From Pseudemcibacter aquimaris (GTDB lineage: Bacteria; Pseudomonadota; Alphaproteobacteria; Sphingomonadales; Emcibacteraceae), in NCBI RefSeq assembly GCF_028869115.1, contig NZ_CP079800.1, forward strand, positions 2,108,001 to 2,172,000: a stretch of DNA of 64,000 bases. Reading direction: 5' to 3'. The stretch's first letter is position 1. Each line of letters begins with the position of its first letter. The notes under the pieces are model-generated. The model made no database searches and was not told where the DNA came from. It was given only the letters and a program-made list of their open reading frames with translations. The position numbers were made by a program, and so were the translations under genes. Of this stretch, positions 26,333 to 35,510 are shown in pieces.

Positions 26333-26740
26333 TCATCCATTTTCCGCTTCAAACACATCATCAATTGGAATTTGAATACCATTTGCAATGTGATTTGTCC
26401 GTGCAGCAAGTGAGACGATCTTGATTAGTTCTGCATGCTGATCATCCGTCATTCCCTTTGCTTTTGCCATTGCTGTGTGGGAATGGACACAATAAGAACA
26501 GCTGTTTGCAATAGAAACTGCAATATAAATCATTTCTTTTGTTACTGGGTCAATTGCCGACGGTTCAGCCATAACCCTTTTTACATCTGCCCATGTGCGT
26601 TCTAGTAAATCTTCATCGAATGCGATATATTTCCACATATTATTGATAAAATCTGAATTTCTTGTTTTTCTGATATCATCAAAAACGGCTTTTACGCGTT
26701 CATTTTCTTCCAAATTTTGGACAGGTTTAATCGTCGACAT
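26333..26740 (-). CDS. Carboxymuconolactone decarboxylase/AhpD-like protein
   Basis: A 135-residue helical protein of the CMD superfamily. The redox motif SCSYCVHSH (about 81-89), CxxC followed by His after two residues, is the AhpD peroxidase-type active site, not that of true carboxymuconolactone decarboxylase. It probably works as a small alkylhydroperoxidase-like thiol protein. It is convergent with the lipoprotein hydrolase and separated from the Pho-box promoter of the porin by a divergent arrangement. Partner reductase genes are not visible. Confidence 0.85.
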   Translation of the reverse strand: MSTIKPVQNLEENERVKAVFDDIRKTRNSDFINNMWKYIAFDEDLLERTWADVKRVMAEPSAIDPVTKEMIYIAVSIANSCSYCVHSHTAMAKAKGMTDDQHAELIKIVSLAARTNHIANGIQIPIDDVFEAENG

Positions 26741-26888
26741 TATTTTTCATTCCTTTTCAACATAATGAAATATTTCAGTCACTTTGCTCGTTTAAAAACG
26801 AACTTGCAAGTTCCTATTAACCATAAAGCAACAATTACGATGTATAGTGAAGCAATAAATTATTATCAATTATGCTTGAGTCACAATT

Positions 26889-26921
26889 TTGTAATGCATG
26901 TGTAATAATTCTGTAACATTT
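26889..26921 (+). promoter_or_regulatory. Pho box upstream of the phosphate porin
   Basis: Three 7-base units recur every 11 bases: TTGTAAT (26889), GTGTAAT (26900) and CTGTAAC (26911), each followed by a four-base AT-rich spacer. This is the periodicity of PhoB sites (CTGTCAT-N4 repeats). A -10-like CATAAT lies at 26934-26939, at the distance expected when the Pho box replaces the -35. It should switch on the porin under phosphate limitation. Confidence 0.75.
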
Positions 26922-26977
26922 CCCACATAAAAGCATAATTAATTTGTAACAATCGGTAAAACACATAAGGAATGATT

Positions 26978-28174
26978 ATGTATACACCAAAATTTAAGCA
27001 TGTAATGCTAGCAACAGCAGCTCTTACATCATCCATGTTTGCTTCTTCAAATGCAGCAAATGCACAAGATTTTAAAGTGAACTGGAAAGGCGCACCGGAA
27101 ATTGAAAGTGCAGACGGCAATTTCAAAATGAAAGTACGTGGCCGTATGTTCGTTGATTGGGGAACCCTATCCGACAGCAACGGTACATTCGCTGATAAGA
27201 CAGAAGTACGCCAAGCACGTATCGGCGTTGAAGGCCTTATGGCTGGCGACGTAAAATATAAATTCGAAGTTGATTGGGGCGAAGGCGGAACAGAAATTAA
27301 AGATGCTTATATCGAATGGGCGTTAGACCCTGTTTCCGTAATGGCCGGTCAATTTAAAGTTCCGGTATCATTCGAAGAGATGTCATCAACACGTCACACA
27401 CTATTCATCGAACGTGCTGGTTTTACCGATGCATTCAAATTTGGCCGCCAAGTCGGTCTAACGGCGAACGTTGATAAAAACGACTTTACATTTATCGGTG
27501 GTGTTTATCAGGGTGAATTTAACAACGGCAATGACAAGCAAGGCCGCACTTACGCTGCACGTGCAACTTATGCACAAAGATTTGATGGTGGCTTAGTTCA
27601 CATTGGTGGTTCTGCTTATAAACGCGAAAATGACGAAAATGTCGAACCAACAATTCGTTATAGCCATCGCCCTCACCTTCATTTATCACCAAACAAATAC
27701 ATCGACACAACAGCTCTTGATGCAACATCAGATACATTCGTTGGTGGTGAACTTGTAACGATCGTTGGCCCACTAAACGTACAGGGCGAATGGGGATGGA
27801 TGACAGTTGACGCACCGACAGGTGGTACAAGTTCAACATTCCAAGGCGGATATGCAAGCGTATCATACTTCCTAACCGGTGAAACACGCGGTTACAAAAA
27901 AGGTATGATCGACCAAGCACAAGTTATTAACCCAGTATTCCAAGGCGGCGCTGGCGCATGGCAACTAGCAGCACGTTATGACGTTGTTGATCTAAATGAC
28001 GCCGATTCAGGCGTTATGGGTGGTAAACAAACATCATATCAGTTTGGTGTTAACTGGCATCTTAACAATTTCGTACGTATCCAAGCGAACTATGTAAAAG
28101 CGGATATTGATGGCGGTGTAAACGACGGCGAAAAGATCGATGCATTCGGCGTTCGTTTCCAAACACACTGGTAA
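26978..28174 (+). CDS. Phosphate-selective porin, OprP/OprO family
   Basis: A 398-residue outer membrane protein. The ATG at 26978 is preferred to 26972 because AAGGA lies at a usable distance only from it. The signal peptide ends NAANAQ. The mature protein opens with GNFKMKVRGRMFVDWG, has EVRQARIGVEG and KYKFEVDWGEGG, and ends in the aromatic residue of FGVRFQTHW, as expected for a beta-barrel. This matches the porin O and P family. The Pho box upstream and pstS downstream support phosphate or polyphosphate uptake. It carries its own terminator at 28204. Confidence 0.9.
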   Translation: MYTPKFKHVMLATAALTSSMFASSNAANAQDFKVNWKGAPEIESADGNFKMKVRGRMFVDWGTLSDSNGTFADKTEVRQARIGVEGLMAGDVKYKFEVDWGEGGTEIKDAYIEWALDPVSVMAGQFKVPVSFEEMSSTRHTLFIERAGFTDAFKFGRQVGLTANVDKNDFTFIGGVYQGEFNNGNDKQGRTYAARATYAQRFDGGLVHIGGSAYKRENDENVEPTIRYSHRPHLHLSPNKYIDTTALDATSDTFVGGELVTIVGPLNVQGEWGWMTVDAPTGGTSSTFQGGYASVSYFLTGETRGYKKGMIDQAQVINPVFQGGAGAWQLAARYDVVDLNDADSGVMGGKQTSYQFGVNWHLNNFVRIQANYVKADIDGGVNDGEKIDAFGVRFQTHW

Positions 28175-28203
28175 CAGGCAATCATAATAAAACATGATAA
28201 AGG

Positions 28204-28232
28204 GGCGGATATCATATCCGCCTTTTTCTTTT
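28204..28232 (+). terminator. Rho-independent terminator after the porin
   Basis: GGCGGATA pairs with TATCCGCC around a TCA loop, followed by TTTTTCTTTT. It ends the porin transcript before the separate Pho-box promoter of pstS. Confidence 0.88.
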
Positions 28233-28265
28233 AAAAACAATCACTTATTAAATTGTGACATATTT

Positions 28266-28298
28266 GTTTAACGTAATTGTCACAAAACTGTAACGCAG
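28266..28298 (+). promoter_or_regulatory. Pho box upstream of pstS
   Basis: TTGTCAC (28277) and CTGTAAC (28288) lie 11 bases apart, with a weaker unit GTTTAAC (28266) exactly 11 bases before. This fits PhoB binding. A -10-like TACTAAT lies at 28302-28308. The site is about 70 bases ahead of the pstS start. Confidence 0.75.
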
Positions 28299-28368
28299 AT
28301 TTACTAATGTCTTTTTAAGAAAGAAGAGTGATTCTTTTATTATGTTTGAATTTTTTTATTGGAGAAAA

Positions 28369-29409
28369 ATGATGTACAAAAAACCTACGCTTAAAATGAT
28401 CGGAATGGGTCTGGTAGGTCTTTCCATGGTTGCCGCTGCAGAAGCACGTGACCAAATCCGAATTGTAGGTTCATCTACAGTGTTTCCATTTTCAACGGCA
28501 GTAGCCGAAGAGTTTGGTCGTTCAACATCTTTCAAAACACCTGTTGTTGAAAGTACTGGTTCAGGTGGCGGTCTAAAGCTTTTCTGTGCTGGCGTTGGTG
28601 AAAGCCACCCTGACATTACCAATGCTTCACGCGCAATCAAAAGTTCAGAAGTTGAACTTTGTGCGTCAAACGGCATCAGCGAAATCATTGAAATTAAAGT
28701 TGGTTATGACGGTATTGTTTTTGCAAACTCTAAAGAAGGTGCCCAAGTTGAATTTTCATTAAAAGACATTTGGACAGCGCTTGCGAAAGAAGTTGTGGTT
28801 AACGGTGAAATCGTTCCAAACCCACATAACACATGGCAAGATGTGAACCCTGCTCTTCCAAATACAAAGATCGAGGTTCTTGGCCCTCCTCCAACATCTG
28901 GCACACGTGATGCATTTGCTGAGCTTGCTCTTGAAGGCGGATGTGAACAGGTTCCAGAAGTTGCGGCACTTAAAAGTTCAGATAAAGGTCGCTATACAGC
29001 ACTTTGTCACACAATCCGCGAAGATGGCGTATATGTTGAATCAGGCGAAAATGACAACCTGATCGTTGGTAAGCTTCAGGCAAACCCAAATGCATATGGC
29101 GTTTTCGGTTATAGCTTCCTTGAAGAAAACAGTGACGTTATCCAAGGTAACGTTGTTGAAGGATCAGAACCAACATTCGAAAACATCGCTGATAAAGCAT
29201 ACAAAGTATCACGTTCGCTTTTCTTCTATGTGAAGAAAGCACACATCGGTACAGTACCAGGCATTCAGGAATATCTATCTGAGTTCCTAAGCGACAAAGC
29301 GATGGGTGATTTTGGTTACCTTGCTGAAAAAGGTTTAATTCCGCTTCCGGGCGCTGAACTTGCAGATGTTCAAAATACTGCAACGAACCTTATTCCGCTA
29401 AGTAAGTAA
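28369..29409 (+). CDS. pstS: Phosphate-binding protein PstS
   Basis: A protein of about 346 residues. The start is one of two adjacent ATGs, 28369 or 28372, after GGAG at 28361. The signal peptide ends AAAEA. The phosphate site is visible in VGSSTVFPFS (near the mature N terminus), ESTGSGGG and the PTSGTRDAF loop. It is the periplasmic receptor of the Pst ABC transporter. A hairpin after the gene (29428-29452) separates it from pstC, which usually allows the binding protein to be made in excess. It is controlled by the Pho box at 28266-28298. Confidence 0.95.
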   Translation: MMYKKPTLKMIGMGLVGLSMVAAAEARDQIRIVGSSTVFPFSTAVAEEFGRSTSFKTPVVESTGSGGGLKLFCAGVGESHPDITNASRAIKSSEVELCASNGISEIIEIKVGYDGIVFANSKEGAQVEFSLKDIWTALAKEVVVNGEIVPNPHNTWQDVNPALPNTKIEVLGPPPTSGTRDAFAELALEGGCEQVPEVAALKSSDKGRYTALCHTIREDGVYVESGENDNLIVGKLQANPNAYGVFGYSFLEENSDVIQGNVVEGSEPTFENIADKAYKVSRSLFFYVKKAHIGTVPGIQEYLSEFLSDKAMGDFGYLAEKGLIPLPGAELADVQNTATNLIPLSK

Positions 29410-29427
29410 CTTTGTGAAATAAATATG

Positions 29428-29460
29428 AAAGGCCAGTCTTATACTGGCCTTTCTTTCATT
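29428..29460 (+). terminator. Terminator/attenuator between pstS and pstC
   Basis: AAAGGCCAGT pairs perfectly with ACTGGCCTTT around CTTAT, followed by CTTTCATTTTT. It probably stops most transcripts after pstS; read-through would express pstCAB and phoU at a lower level. Confidence 0.85.
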
Positions 29461-29520
29461 TTTATTCTATACAACGATTGATTAACTGATAACGATTACT
29501 TAAATAGGGCATCCCAATAA

Positions 29521-30891
29521 ATGAGCGTCTTTTCATTACTTATTTGTCTGTTTTTATTGCTGTTTTCATTTTACTATGTCGGCAAGAAAAAATCGTTACA
29601 GGTATCTAACGGCGATATAAAAATACTTCATTCCCTGCCGATTCACTATGGTTGGTCCGCGGGAATTAACAGCTTTATACCCGGTTTTATTGTTTTATCG
29701 ATCTGGTTCATCTTTGGTAATTCAATTTTGGACAGCATGCTTTTAACCAATCTTGGTGACAAGACCACTGGTCTTGCACCGTTTGAGCTAGAAAATCTTT
29801 TAAATTCTGTAAAGGGCTATTTTAATGCTGAAACCCCGGACCAAGCATTATTGTCTCACGCAGAATATTATGTTGATACATCAGAAAAACTAGCATGGGC
29901 ATTCTTTTTAGCCGGTCTTGGCCTTAGCTGCTTTAGCGGTTACCGCACCCTTTCAAGAATGAACCCGCACGTCAATGCCAGAAATAATATCGAAGGCATT
30001 GTTCGTACTATTCTTCTGATCTTTTCAATCATCGCCATTATCACGACAATTGGTATTGTCTTTTCGTTGTTATTTGAAAGCATCCGCTTTTTTGACCAGG
30101 TATCCATAACCGAATTTGTATTTGGCACACAATGGAGCCCACAAACAGCCATCCGCGCCGATCAGGTCGGAAGCTCTGGCGCATTTGGCGCCGTACCGCT
30201 TTTTGTTGGTACAATGCTCATTACCATCATCGCCATGATGATCGCGGGACCTATCGGGTTGCTATCTGCTATTTACATGGCTGAATTTTCAAGCAAACGC
30301 GTTAGAAAAATTGCAAAGCCGCTTTTGGAAATTCTTGCTGGTATCCCAACTGTTGTTTACGGTTTTATTGCCGCGCTTGTTGTTGCGCCGTTTATCCGTA
30401 ATACAGGTGAGCTTCTCGGTCTTGAAATCGCATCGGAAAGCGCACTTGCCGCAGGTATCGTTATGGGCGTAATGATTATTCCGCTTATTTCATCATTATC
30501 AGATGATGTGATCAGTGTGGTTCCACAGAATTTACGCGAAGGGTCACTGGGCCTTGGCGCGACCAAAACAGAAACCGTATTAAAAGTAATCTTGCCATCC
30601 GCCCTGCCCGGCATTGTTGGCGCATTATTGCTCGCGACATCCCGCGCCATCGGTGAAACCATGATTGTGGTTATGGCCGCCGGAATGGCCGCGAACCTTA
30701 CCATTAATCCGTTAGAGGCCGTCACAACCGTTACCGTGCAAATTGTTGCGCTGTTAACCGGTGACCAAGAATTTGCGAGTGCTAAGACACTATCTGCGTT
30801 TGCCCTGGGGTTAGCGTTATTTGTAACAACGCTCGCGCTAAACGCTCTCGCACTATACATCGTAAGAAAATACAGAGAAGAATATGACTGA
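29521..30891 (+). CDS. pstC: Phosphate ABC transporter permease PstC
   Basis: A 456-residue permease, longer than the roughly 320 residues of enterobacterial PstC because of an N-terminal extension with extra membrane helices and a periplasmic loop (about 1-150). The core has six helices and the coupling segment LREGSLGLGATKTETVLKVILPSALPG split around residue 340, with RAIGETMIV. It overlaps pstA by eight bases. It forms the inner membrane channel with PstA. Confidence 0.95.
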   Translation: MSVFSLLICLFLLLFSFYYVGKKKSLQVSNGDIKILHSLPIHYGWSAGINSFIPGFIVLSIWFIFGNSILDSMLLTNLGDKTTGLAPFELENLLNSVKGYFNAETPDQALLSHAEYYVDTSEKLAWAFFLAGLGLSCFSGYRTLSRMNPHVNARNNIEGIVRTILLIFSIIAIITTIGIVFSLLFESIRFFDQVSITEFVFGTQWSPQTAIRADQVGSSGAFGAVPLFVGTMLITIIAMMIAGPIGLLSAIYMAEFSSKRVRKIAKPLLEILAGIPTVVYGFIAALVVAPFIRNTGELLGLEIASESALAAGIVMGVMIIPLISSLSDDVISVVPQNLREGSLGLGATKTETVLKVILPSALPGIVGALLLATSRAIGETMIVVMAAGMAANLTINPLEAVTTVTVQIVALLTGDQEFASAKTLSAFALGLALFVTTLALNALALYIVRKYREEYD

Positions 30892-32230
30892 TACACCGGA
30901 AACAGAACAGCATATTGCCAAGAAAAAGCACAAGGCAAAAGTAGACTGGAATTCCCAGGAACAGTTAGACAGGCTTGCTTCGCGTTATAGAAAAGAAAAA
31001 CTTTTCAAGACGCTAGCGATCTGTAGCCTTGGAACGGCTATCGGTGCACTACTTGTCGTGCTGATCAGTATTTTCATTACTGGTTTTAGCGGCTTTACTG
31101 AAACACGCATTACAATGAACATCAACATGGATGAAGCCGTCATCGGTGATATATCAGCCATGAATGATGAAGAGCGCAGTGCTCATGTTGCAGGTATTAA
31201 CGCCAACAGAATGCTCATTAGTGCATTACAGGAAAAGTTTCCTGATGTCACAAGCCGCCGTGATACATTTGCTATGCTGCGTCTTTTCAGTGTTGGCGCA
31301 CAAACCGACATTCGTGATGCAATCCTCGTTGACCCATCAATCATCGGGCAAACAGTTTCCATTGATTTGAAAGCTGGCAGTGACGTTGACATGTTCTTAA
31401 AAGGAAAAATTTCCCGCGACGTAGAGGAAAGCGACCGTAAAATTTCAGACATGCAAATCGCATGGGTCGATCAATTTTCTGAAGAAGGTAGCATTAAACA
31501 GGGCTTTAACTGGGGCTTTTTCACCAGCGGTGATAGCCGTGAACCAGAACTTGCCGGCATCTGGAGCGCAACTGTCGGTTCATTCCTAACCCTGATGGTG
31601 ACATTCTTTATATCCTTCCCAATTGGTGTTGGGTCGGCCATTTATCTTGAAGAATTTGCGCCAAAAAATAGGCTGACTGACCTGATTGAAATTAACATTA
31701 ATAACCTTGCTGCGGTTCCGTCGATTATTTTCGGTCTTCTTGGTCTTGCGATCTTTATTAATATTATGGAATTACCGCGTTCTGCACCACTTGTTGGTGG
31801 TTTGACGTTAGCATTAATGACGTTGCCAACCATTATCATTACGGCACGTGCCGCCATTAAAGCGGTTCCGCCATCCATTAAGGAAGCGGCCATCGGCCTA
31901 GGCGCATCGCATATGCAAACGGTATTCCATCATGTATTGCCTTTAAGCATGCCGGGTATTTTAACAGGTGCGATTATTGGAATGGCGCAGGCACTTGGTG
32001 AAACAGCACCGCTTCTTATGATTGGTATGGTGGCCTTTATTGTGGATACACCATCCGGCATTTCAGAAGCAGCAACAGCCCTTCCGGTACAGGTTTATTT
32101 ATGGGCGGATAGCCCGGAACGCGGTTTCCTTGAAAAAACAAGTGCCGCAATTATGGTATTATTATTATTCTTGATTATAATGAATGGTTTAGCCATTTGG
32201 TTGAGACAAAAGTTTGAGAAAAAATGGTGA
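30884..32230 (+). CDS. pstA: Phosphate ABC transporter permease PstA with long N-terminal domain
   Basis: A 448-residue permease. After a charged N terminus and a first helix (about 45-65) there is a periplasmic region of about 150 residues of the DUF3333 type seen in alphaproteobacterial PstA. The permease core follows, with [19 protein letters not shown] and [14 protein letters not shown]. It overlaps pstC and pstB, so the three are translationally coupled. Confidence 0.95.
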   Translation: MTDTPETEQHIAKKKHKAKVDWNSQEQLDRLASRYRKEKLFKTLAICSLGTAIGALLVVLISIFITGFSGFTETRITMNINMDEAVIGDISAMNDEERSAHVAGINANRMLISALQEKFPDVTSRRDTFAMLRLFSVGAQTDIRDAILVDPSIIGQTVSIDLKAGSDVDMFLKGKISRDVEESDRKISDMQIAWVDQFSEEGSIKQGFNWGFFTSGDSREPELAGIWSATVGSFLTLMVTFFISFPIGVGSAIYLEEFAPKNRLTDLIEININNLAAVPSIIFGLLGLAIFINIMELPRSAPLVGGLTLALMTLPTIIITARAAIKAVPPSIKEAAIGLGASHMQTVFHHVLPLSMPGILTGAIIGMAQALGETAPLLMIGMVAFIVDTPSGISEAATALPVQVYLWADSPERGFLEKTSAAIMVLLLFLIIMNGLAIWLRQKFEKKW

Positions 32231-33042
32231 ACAGGATGAATGTTATGGATATGAATGAAAGTCATCAAGCCACAGAATTAAAAGCCGACCCAAAAATGGT
32301 CGCAAAAAACGTTAATGTTTTTTATGGCGAAAACCATGCACTTCGTGACATCAATCTGGATATTAATCCGAATGAGGTAACAGCCCTTATCGGCCCGTCT
32401 GGTTGTGGTAAATCAACATTCCTAAGATGCCTGAACCGCATGAATGACACCATCGAAGGGTGCCGCGTTGAAGGTGCAATTACACTGGATGACAGAAACA
32501 TCAATGATAAAAAAATCGATGTTGTTCAACTTCGCGCACGTGTCGGTATGGTTTTTCAAAAGCCAAACCCGTTCCCAAAATCCATATATGACAATATTGC
32601 TTATGGCCCACGCATTCACGGTATCGCCAACAGCAAAGAAGAACTAGATGATATTGTTCATTCAAGCTTGAAAAAAGCCGGTCTTTGGGACGAGGTACAC
32701 GACAGGCTTGACGCATCCGGCACTTCTCTTTCCGGTGGTCAGCAACAGCGTCTATGTATCGCAAGAACGATTGCCATTGAGCCAGAAGTCATCTTGATGG
32801 ATGAACCATGTTCCGCGCTTGATCCAATTGCGACAGCGATTATCGAAGAGCTTATTGAAGATCTTAAAACACGTTATGCCATTGTTATCGTAACGCATTC
32901 CATGCAACAGGCAGCACGTATTTCACAAAAAACGGCATTTTTCCATTTGGGTAAATTAATGGAAGTTGGCAACACAACTGACATTTTCACAAACCCAAAA
33001 CACGAAAAAACAAAAGATTATATCACTGGACGTTACGGTTAA
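32224..33042 (+). CDS. pstB: Phosphate ABC transporter ATPase PstB
   Basis: A 272-residue ATPase. Walker A is [12 protein letters not shown], the signature [13 protein letters not shown], and Walker [14 protein letters not shown]; the conserved FQKPNPFP segment is typical of PstB. The ATG at 32224 overlaps the pstA stop by seven bases; ATGs at 32236 and 32245 are alternatives. It powers phosphate uptake and probably takes part with PhoU in signalling to PhoR, which is not in this window. Confidence 0.96.
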   Translation: MVNRMNVMDMNESHQATELKADPKMVAKNVNVFYGENHALRDINLDINPNEVTALIGPSGCGKSTFLRCLNRMNDTIEGCRVEGAITLDDRNINDKKIDVVQLRARVGMVFQKPNPFPKSIYDNIAYGPRIHGIANSKEELDDIVHSSLKKAGLWDEVHDRLDASGTSLSGGQQQRLCIARTIAIEPEVILMDEPCSALDPIATAIIEELIEDLKTRYAIVIVTHSMQQAARISQKTAFFHLGKLMEVGNTTDIFTNPKHEKTKDYITGRYG

Positions 33043-33076
33043 TTAACGATACGGTTGATCATCAAAGGAAGAAATC

Positions 33077-33796
33077 ATGTCGAATTCACATATAGTCAGT
33101 TCATTTGACGAAGATATTAAAGAATTGCGTGCCAAAATAGTTGAAATGGCAAATTTTGTTGAAAAGCAATTTTCATATGCTGAAGAGGCACTGTTAAACC
33201 AAGACCTTGATCTTGCGAAAAAAATTCGCGAGCAAGATAAAATTGTCGATGACATGGAACAAAACATCGAAAAAAAAGCAATTGAACTGATTGCGATCCG
33301 TTCACCAATGGCGGATGATCTTCGGGAAATTATTTCCGCGATTAAAATAAGCACTGCTCTTGAACGTATCGGTGATTATGCAAAAAACCTATCCAAACGC
33401 GTAACTGTTCTTCATGAATCTAAGAACTTAGAAGCCAATTATTCAGTTATTAGCCAAATGATTTCCATGATCAACATCATGAATAAAGATGTTGTTGATG
33501 CCTATGTGAATAGAAACGCAGAAAAAGCGATCGCCGTATGGTCTCGTGATATGGTTGTGGATAACCTTTATGATGGTCTATTCCGTCAAATGCTGACCTA
33601 TATGATGGAAAACCCAAAATCAATCACACCGGCAACGCATTTATTGTTTGTTGCCAAAAATGTTGAACGCGCTGGCGATCATATTACAAATATTGCTGAA
33701 TTGATTTATTACATCATCGAAGGCACCCAACTTGAAATGGTAAGACCAAAAGGTGACCTAAGCAGCGAAGCAAACGTAGAATTTAATGCCGATTAA
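33077..33796 (+). CDS. phoU: Phosphate signalling protein PhoU
   Basis: A 239-residue helical protein with the two three-helix PhoU repeats. The metal-binding motifs E(D)xxxD are seen as ISTALERIGDYAKNLSKR (first repeat) and FVAKNVERAGDHITNIAE (second). It represses the Pho regulon when phosphate is ample. It follows pstB by 34 bases with AAGGAAG before the ATG. phoB and phoR are not adjacent, unlike in many alphaproteobacteria. Confidence 0.95.
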   Translation: MSNSHIVSSFDEDIKELRAKIVEMANFVEKQFSYAEEALLNQDLDLAKKIREQDKIVDDMEQNIEKKAIELIAIRSPMADDLREIISAIKISTALERIGDYAKNLSKRVTVLHESKNLEANYSVISQMISMINIMNKDVVDAYVNRNAEKAIAVWSRDMVVDNLYDGLFRQMLTYMMENPKSITPATHLLFVAKNVERAGDHITNIAELIYYIIEGTQLEMVRPKGDLSSEANVEFNAD

Positions 33797-33851
33797 ATCC
33801 TAAATTCACGAAAAAGTGACTTTTCGTTGCTTGATGAAATCAAACATAAAG

Positions 33852-33886
33852 CCCTAGTATTTGATGATAAATGCTAGGGTATTTTT
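33852..33886 (+). terminator. Terminator hairpin that also contains the next gene's ribosome binding site
   Basis: CCCTAGTATTT pairs with AAATGCTAGGG around GATGAT (one G-U pair), followed by TATTTTT. It looks like the end of the pst-phoU transcript. The AGGG in the 3' arm (33876-33879) is also the only Shine-Dalgarno-like sequence for the ATG at 33887, seven bases away. The hairpin could therefore mask translation of that gene in read-through RNA. Confidence 0.7.
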
Positions 33887-34630
33887 ATGAGATCATTACA
33901 TTTTCTGCTTTGTTATATAGCACTTTTTTCCATATCAGTTTCACAGGAAACTGAAATCAAAACTGGTTCATATATTATCAACAGCACGACTACCGAAATT
34001 GCAGGACAAAATATTGCCACCACAAATCAGGCAATCATCCCCCATGACGAAAAGCTAACTTGGGAAATAACAGTCCCAGATAATTATTCATCAGAAAACC
34101 CACCAGGAATTCTTATCTACATAAGCCCCGAAAATGAGATCAACATCCCACGCGGATGGCTTGACATTACGAAGGAGAAAAACCTGATCTGGATCGCAGC
34201 GAGAAATTCAGGAAATGATATTTATACAATGAAACGCATCCTGCTTGCGATGACAGGCATTCAATACGTTCAAGACCGTTATAAATTAGATTTAAATAGA
34301 ATTTATATTACCGGTTTTTCCGGTGGCGGTCGCGTGGCCAGTATCATGGCAAGTCAAAACCCAAACATATTTAAAGGGGCCATTTATAACTGTGGGGTAA
34401 ATTTCTGGAATAACGTTAGTGATAATAATCTGGATATGATCAAAGAAAACCGATATGTATTTATTACTGGTTCAGAGGATTTTAATCTTAACGACACCAG
34501 ACAGGTTTATAGCAAATATAAAAAAGCTGGTGTATCAAGCGTTGACCTGATGGTAATACCGCGAATGGGGCATAGTAATCCAAGAAGCAGCAGGTTAAAA
34601 CGAGCTATTGAATTTCTGGACGGCTCTTGA
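33887..34630 (+). CDS. Secreted alpha/beta hydrolase, tandem family member 1 (catalytic residues kept)
   Basis: A 247-residue exported protein with a Sec signal peptide (about residues 1-20). It is the only one of five tandem paralogues (33887-37867) with a plausible triad: Ser145 in GFSGGG, Asp198 in GSEDFN and His229 in RMGHSNP. The core resembles small esterases of the polyhydroxybutyrate depolymerase/feruloyl esterase (LpqC-like) group. Shared family features are the STxxEIxGQ segment near 33, the W-x-V-P segment near 59-64, LIWIAARNSGN and the closing EFLD. The ribosome binding site lies in the terminator hairpin of phoU. Substrate unknown. Confidence 0.8.
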   Translation: MRSLHFLLCYIALFSISVSQETEIKTGSYIINSTTTEIAGQNIATTNQAIIPHDEKLTWEITVPDNYSSENPPGILIYISPENEINIPRGWLDITKEKNLIWIAARNSGNDIYTMKRILLAMTGIQYVQDRYKLDLNRIYITGFSGGGRVASIMASQNPNIFKGAIYNCGVNFWNNVSDNNLDMIKENRYVFITGSEDFNLNDTRQVYSKYKKAGVSSVDLMVIPRMGHSNPRSSRLKRAIEFLDGS

Positions 34631-34732
34631 TTTTTTACTATTTTCATGCAATTATTTAAATAAAGCAACTTAGAATATATATAATTAACCCTATAGTTGC
34701 ATAAATTTAAATAAAATCACCTCGAGATTGAT

Positions 34733-35446
34733 ATGATTATCAGAAACATCTTCATTCTGTTTTTATTGGGAATAACAACTGCTTTCGCCCAAACATCCAA
34801 AACAGGTGAATTCATTATCACATCTACTCCTGCTGAAATCCTTGGGCAGGACGCCGCGCAATATAATGATTATATTGCAACAGATGATAACATCTCTTGG
34901 GAAATTTACGTACCTGAAAATTATGACGCATCGAACCCTGCTGGTGTAATGGTTTATGCGGGTGCGCCGAATGATGTTCGCCCCCCTGTCGGCTGGTTAA
35001 GTGCGATGAAAGACAGCAACCTAATATGGGTCGCCGCAAGAAGATCAGGCAACGGGTCATCCATCCATCAGAAAAAATTACTCGCGATGCTATCTGTGCC
35101 GATGATCCAAAAAGAATATAATATCGACGACAGTCGAATTTATATTTCCGGCGAAGGTCGCACCGCCAGTAGAACCGCGCTTGAATACCCGGAAATGTTC
35201 AATGGCGCAATTTTGCTTGGTGGCAAGTTATGGGAAGATAATGCGGACGAAAAACTTAAAAAAGCCCTGAAAAACCGCTACGTATTTGTCACAAGAGAAA
35301 GACACATTGTTCCACAAGGAAACAGATACGCCTACAATAAATTTAAAGCCGCCGGTGTTGAAAACATCCAACTTCATTTCCTTAGAGGCAGGCAACGTTT
35401 CGACAGAAGAGATTTATTAAACTCGATTGAATATCTTGATCAATAG
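34733..35446 (+). CDS. Secreted alpha/beta-hydrolase-like pseudoenzyme, tandem family member 2
   Basis: A 237-residue exported protein (signal peptide ending TAFAQ) clearly related to member 1. The nucleophile elbow has changed to SGEGRTASR, with no Ser in the GxSxG position. The acid loop has become TRERHIVP and the region that should hold the His reads RGRQRFDRRD. All three catalytic positions are therefore lost while the fold-forming core (ISWEIYVPENYD, NLIWVAARRSGNG, RIYISG) is well kept. It is closest to member 3. This suggests a binding or structural role rather than hydrolysis. The 102-base upstream gap has no obvious terminator. Confidence 0.78.
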   Translation: MIIRNIFILFLLGITTAFAQTSKTGEFIITSTPAEILGQDAAQYNDYIATDDNISWEIYVPENYDASNPAGVMVYAGAPNDVRPPVGWLSAMKDSNLIWVAARRSGNGSSIHQKKLLAMLSVPMIQKEYNIDDSRIYISGEGRTASRTALEYPEMFNGAILLGGKLWEDNADEKLKKALKNRYVFVTRERHIVPQGNRYAYNKFKAAGVENIQLHFLRGRQRFDRRDLLNSIEYLDQ

Positions 35447-35510
35447 GAATAAAGTGGTATTTTCTTATAAATAAACATTCATTTTATTCTAAAAACTAAT
35501 TGGGGCCTTC

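Noticed and set aside
26333-26740. Link between the CMD-family protein and the aromatic pathway
   Set aside because: The CxxC-x2-H motif is of AhpD type and the gene is 14 kb away from the ring-cleavage operon.
30357-30938. Open frame of 193 codons on the minus strand
   Set aside because: It lies opposite pstC and the start of pstA and shows no family features; a shadow of the coding strand.
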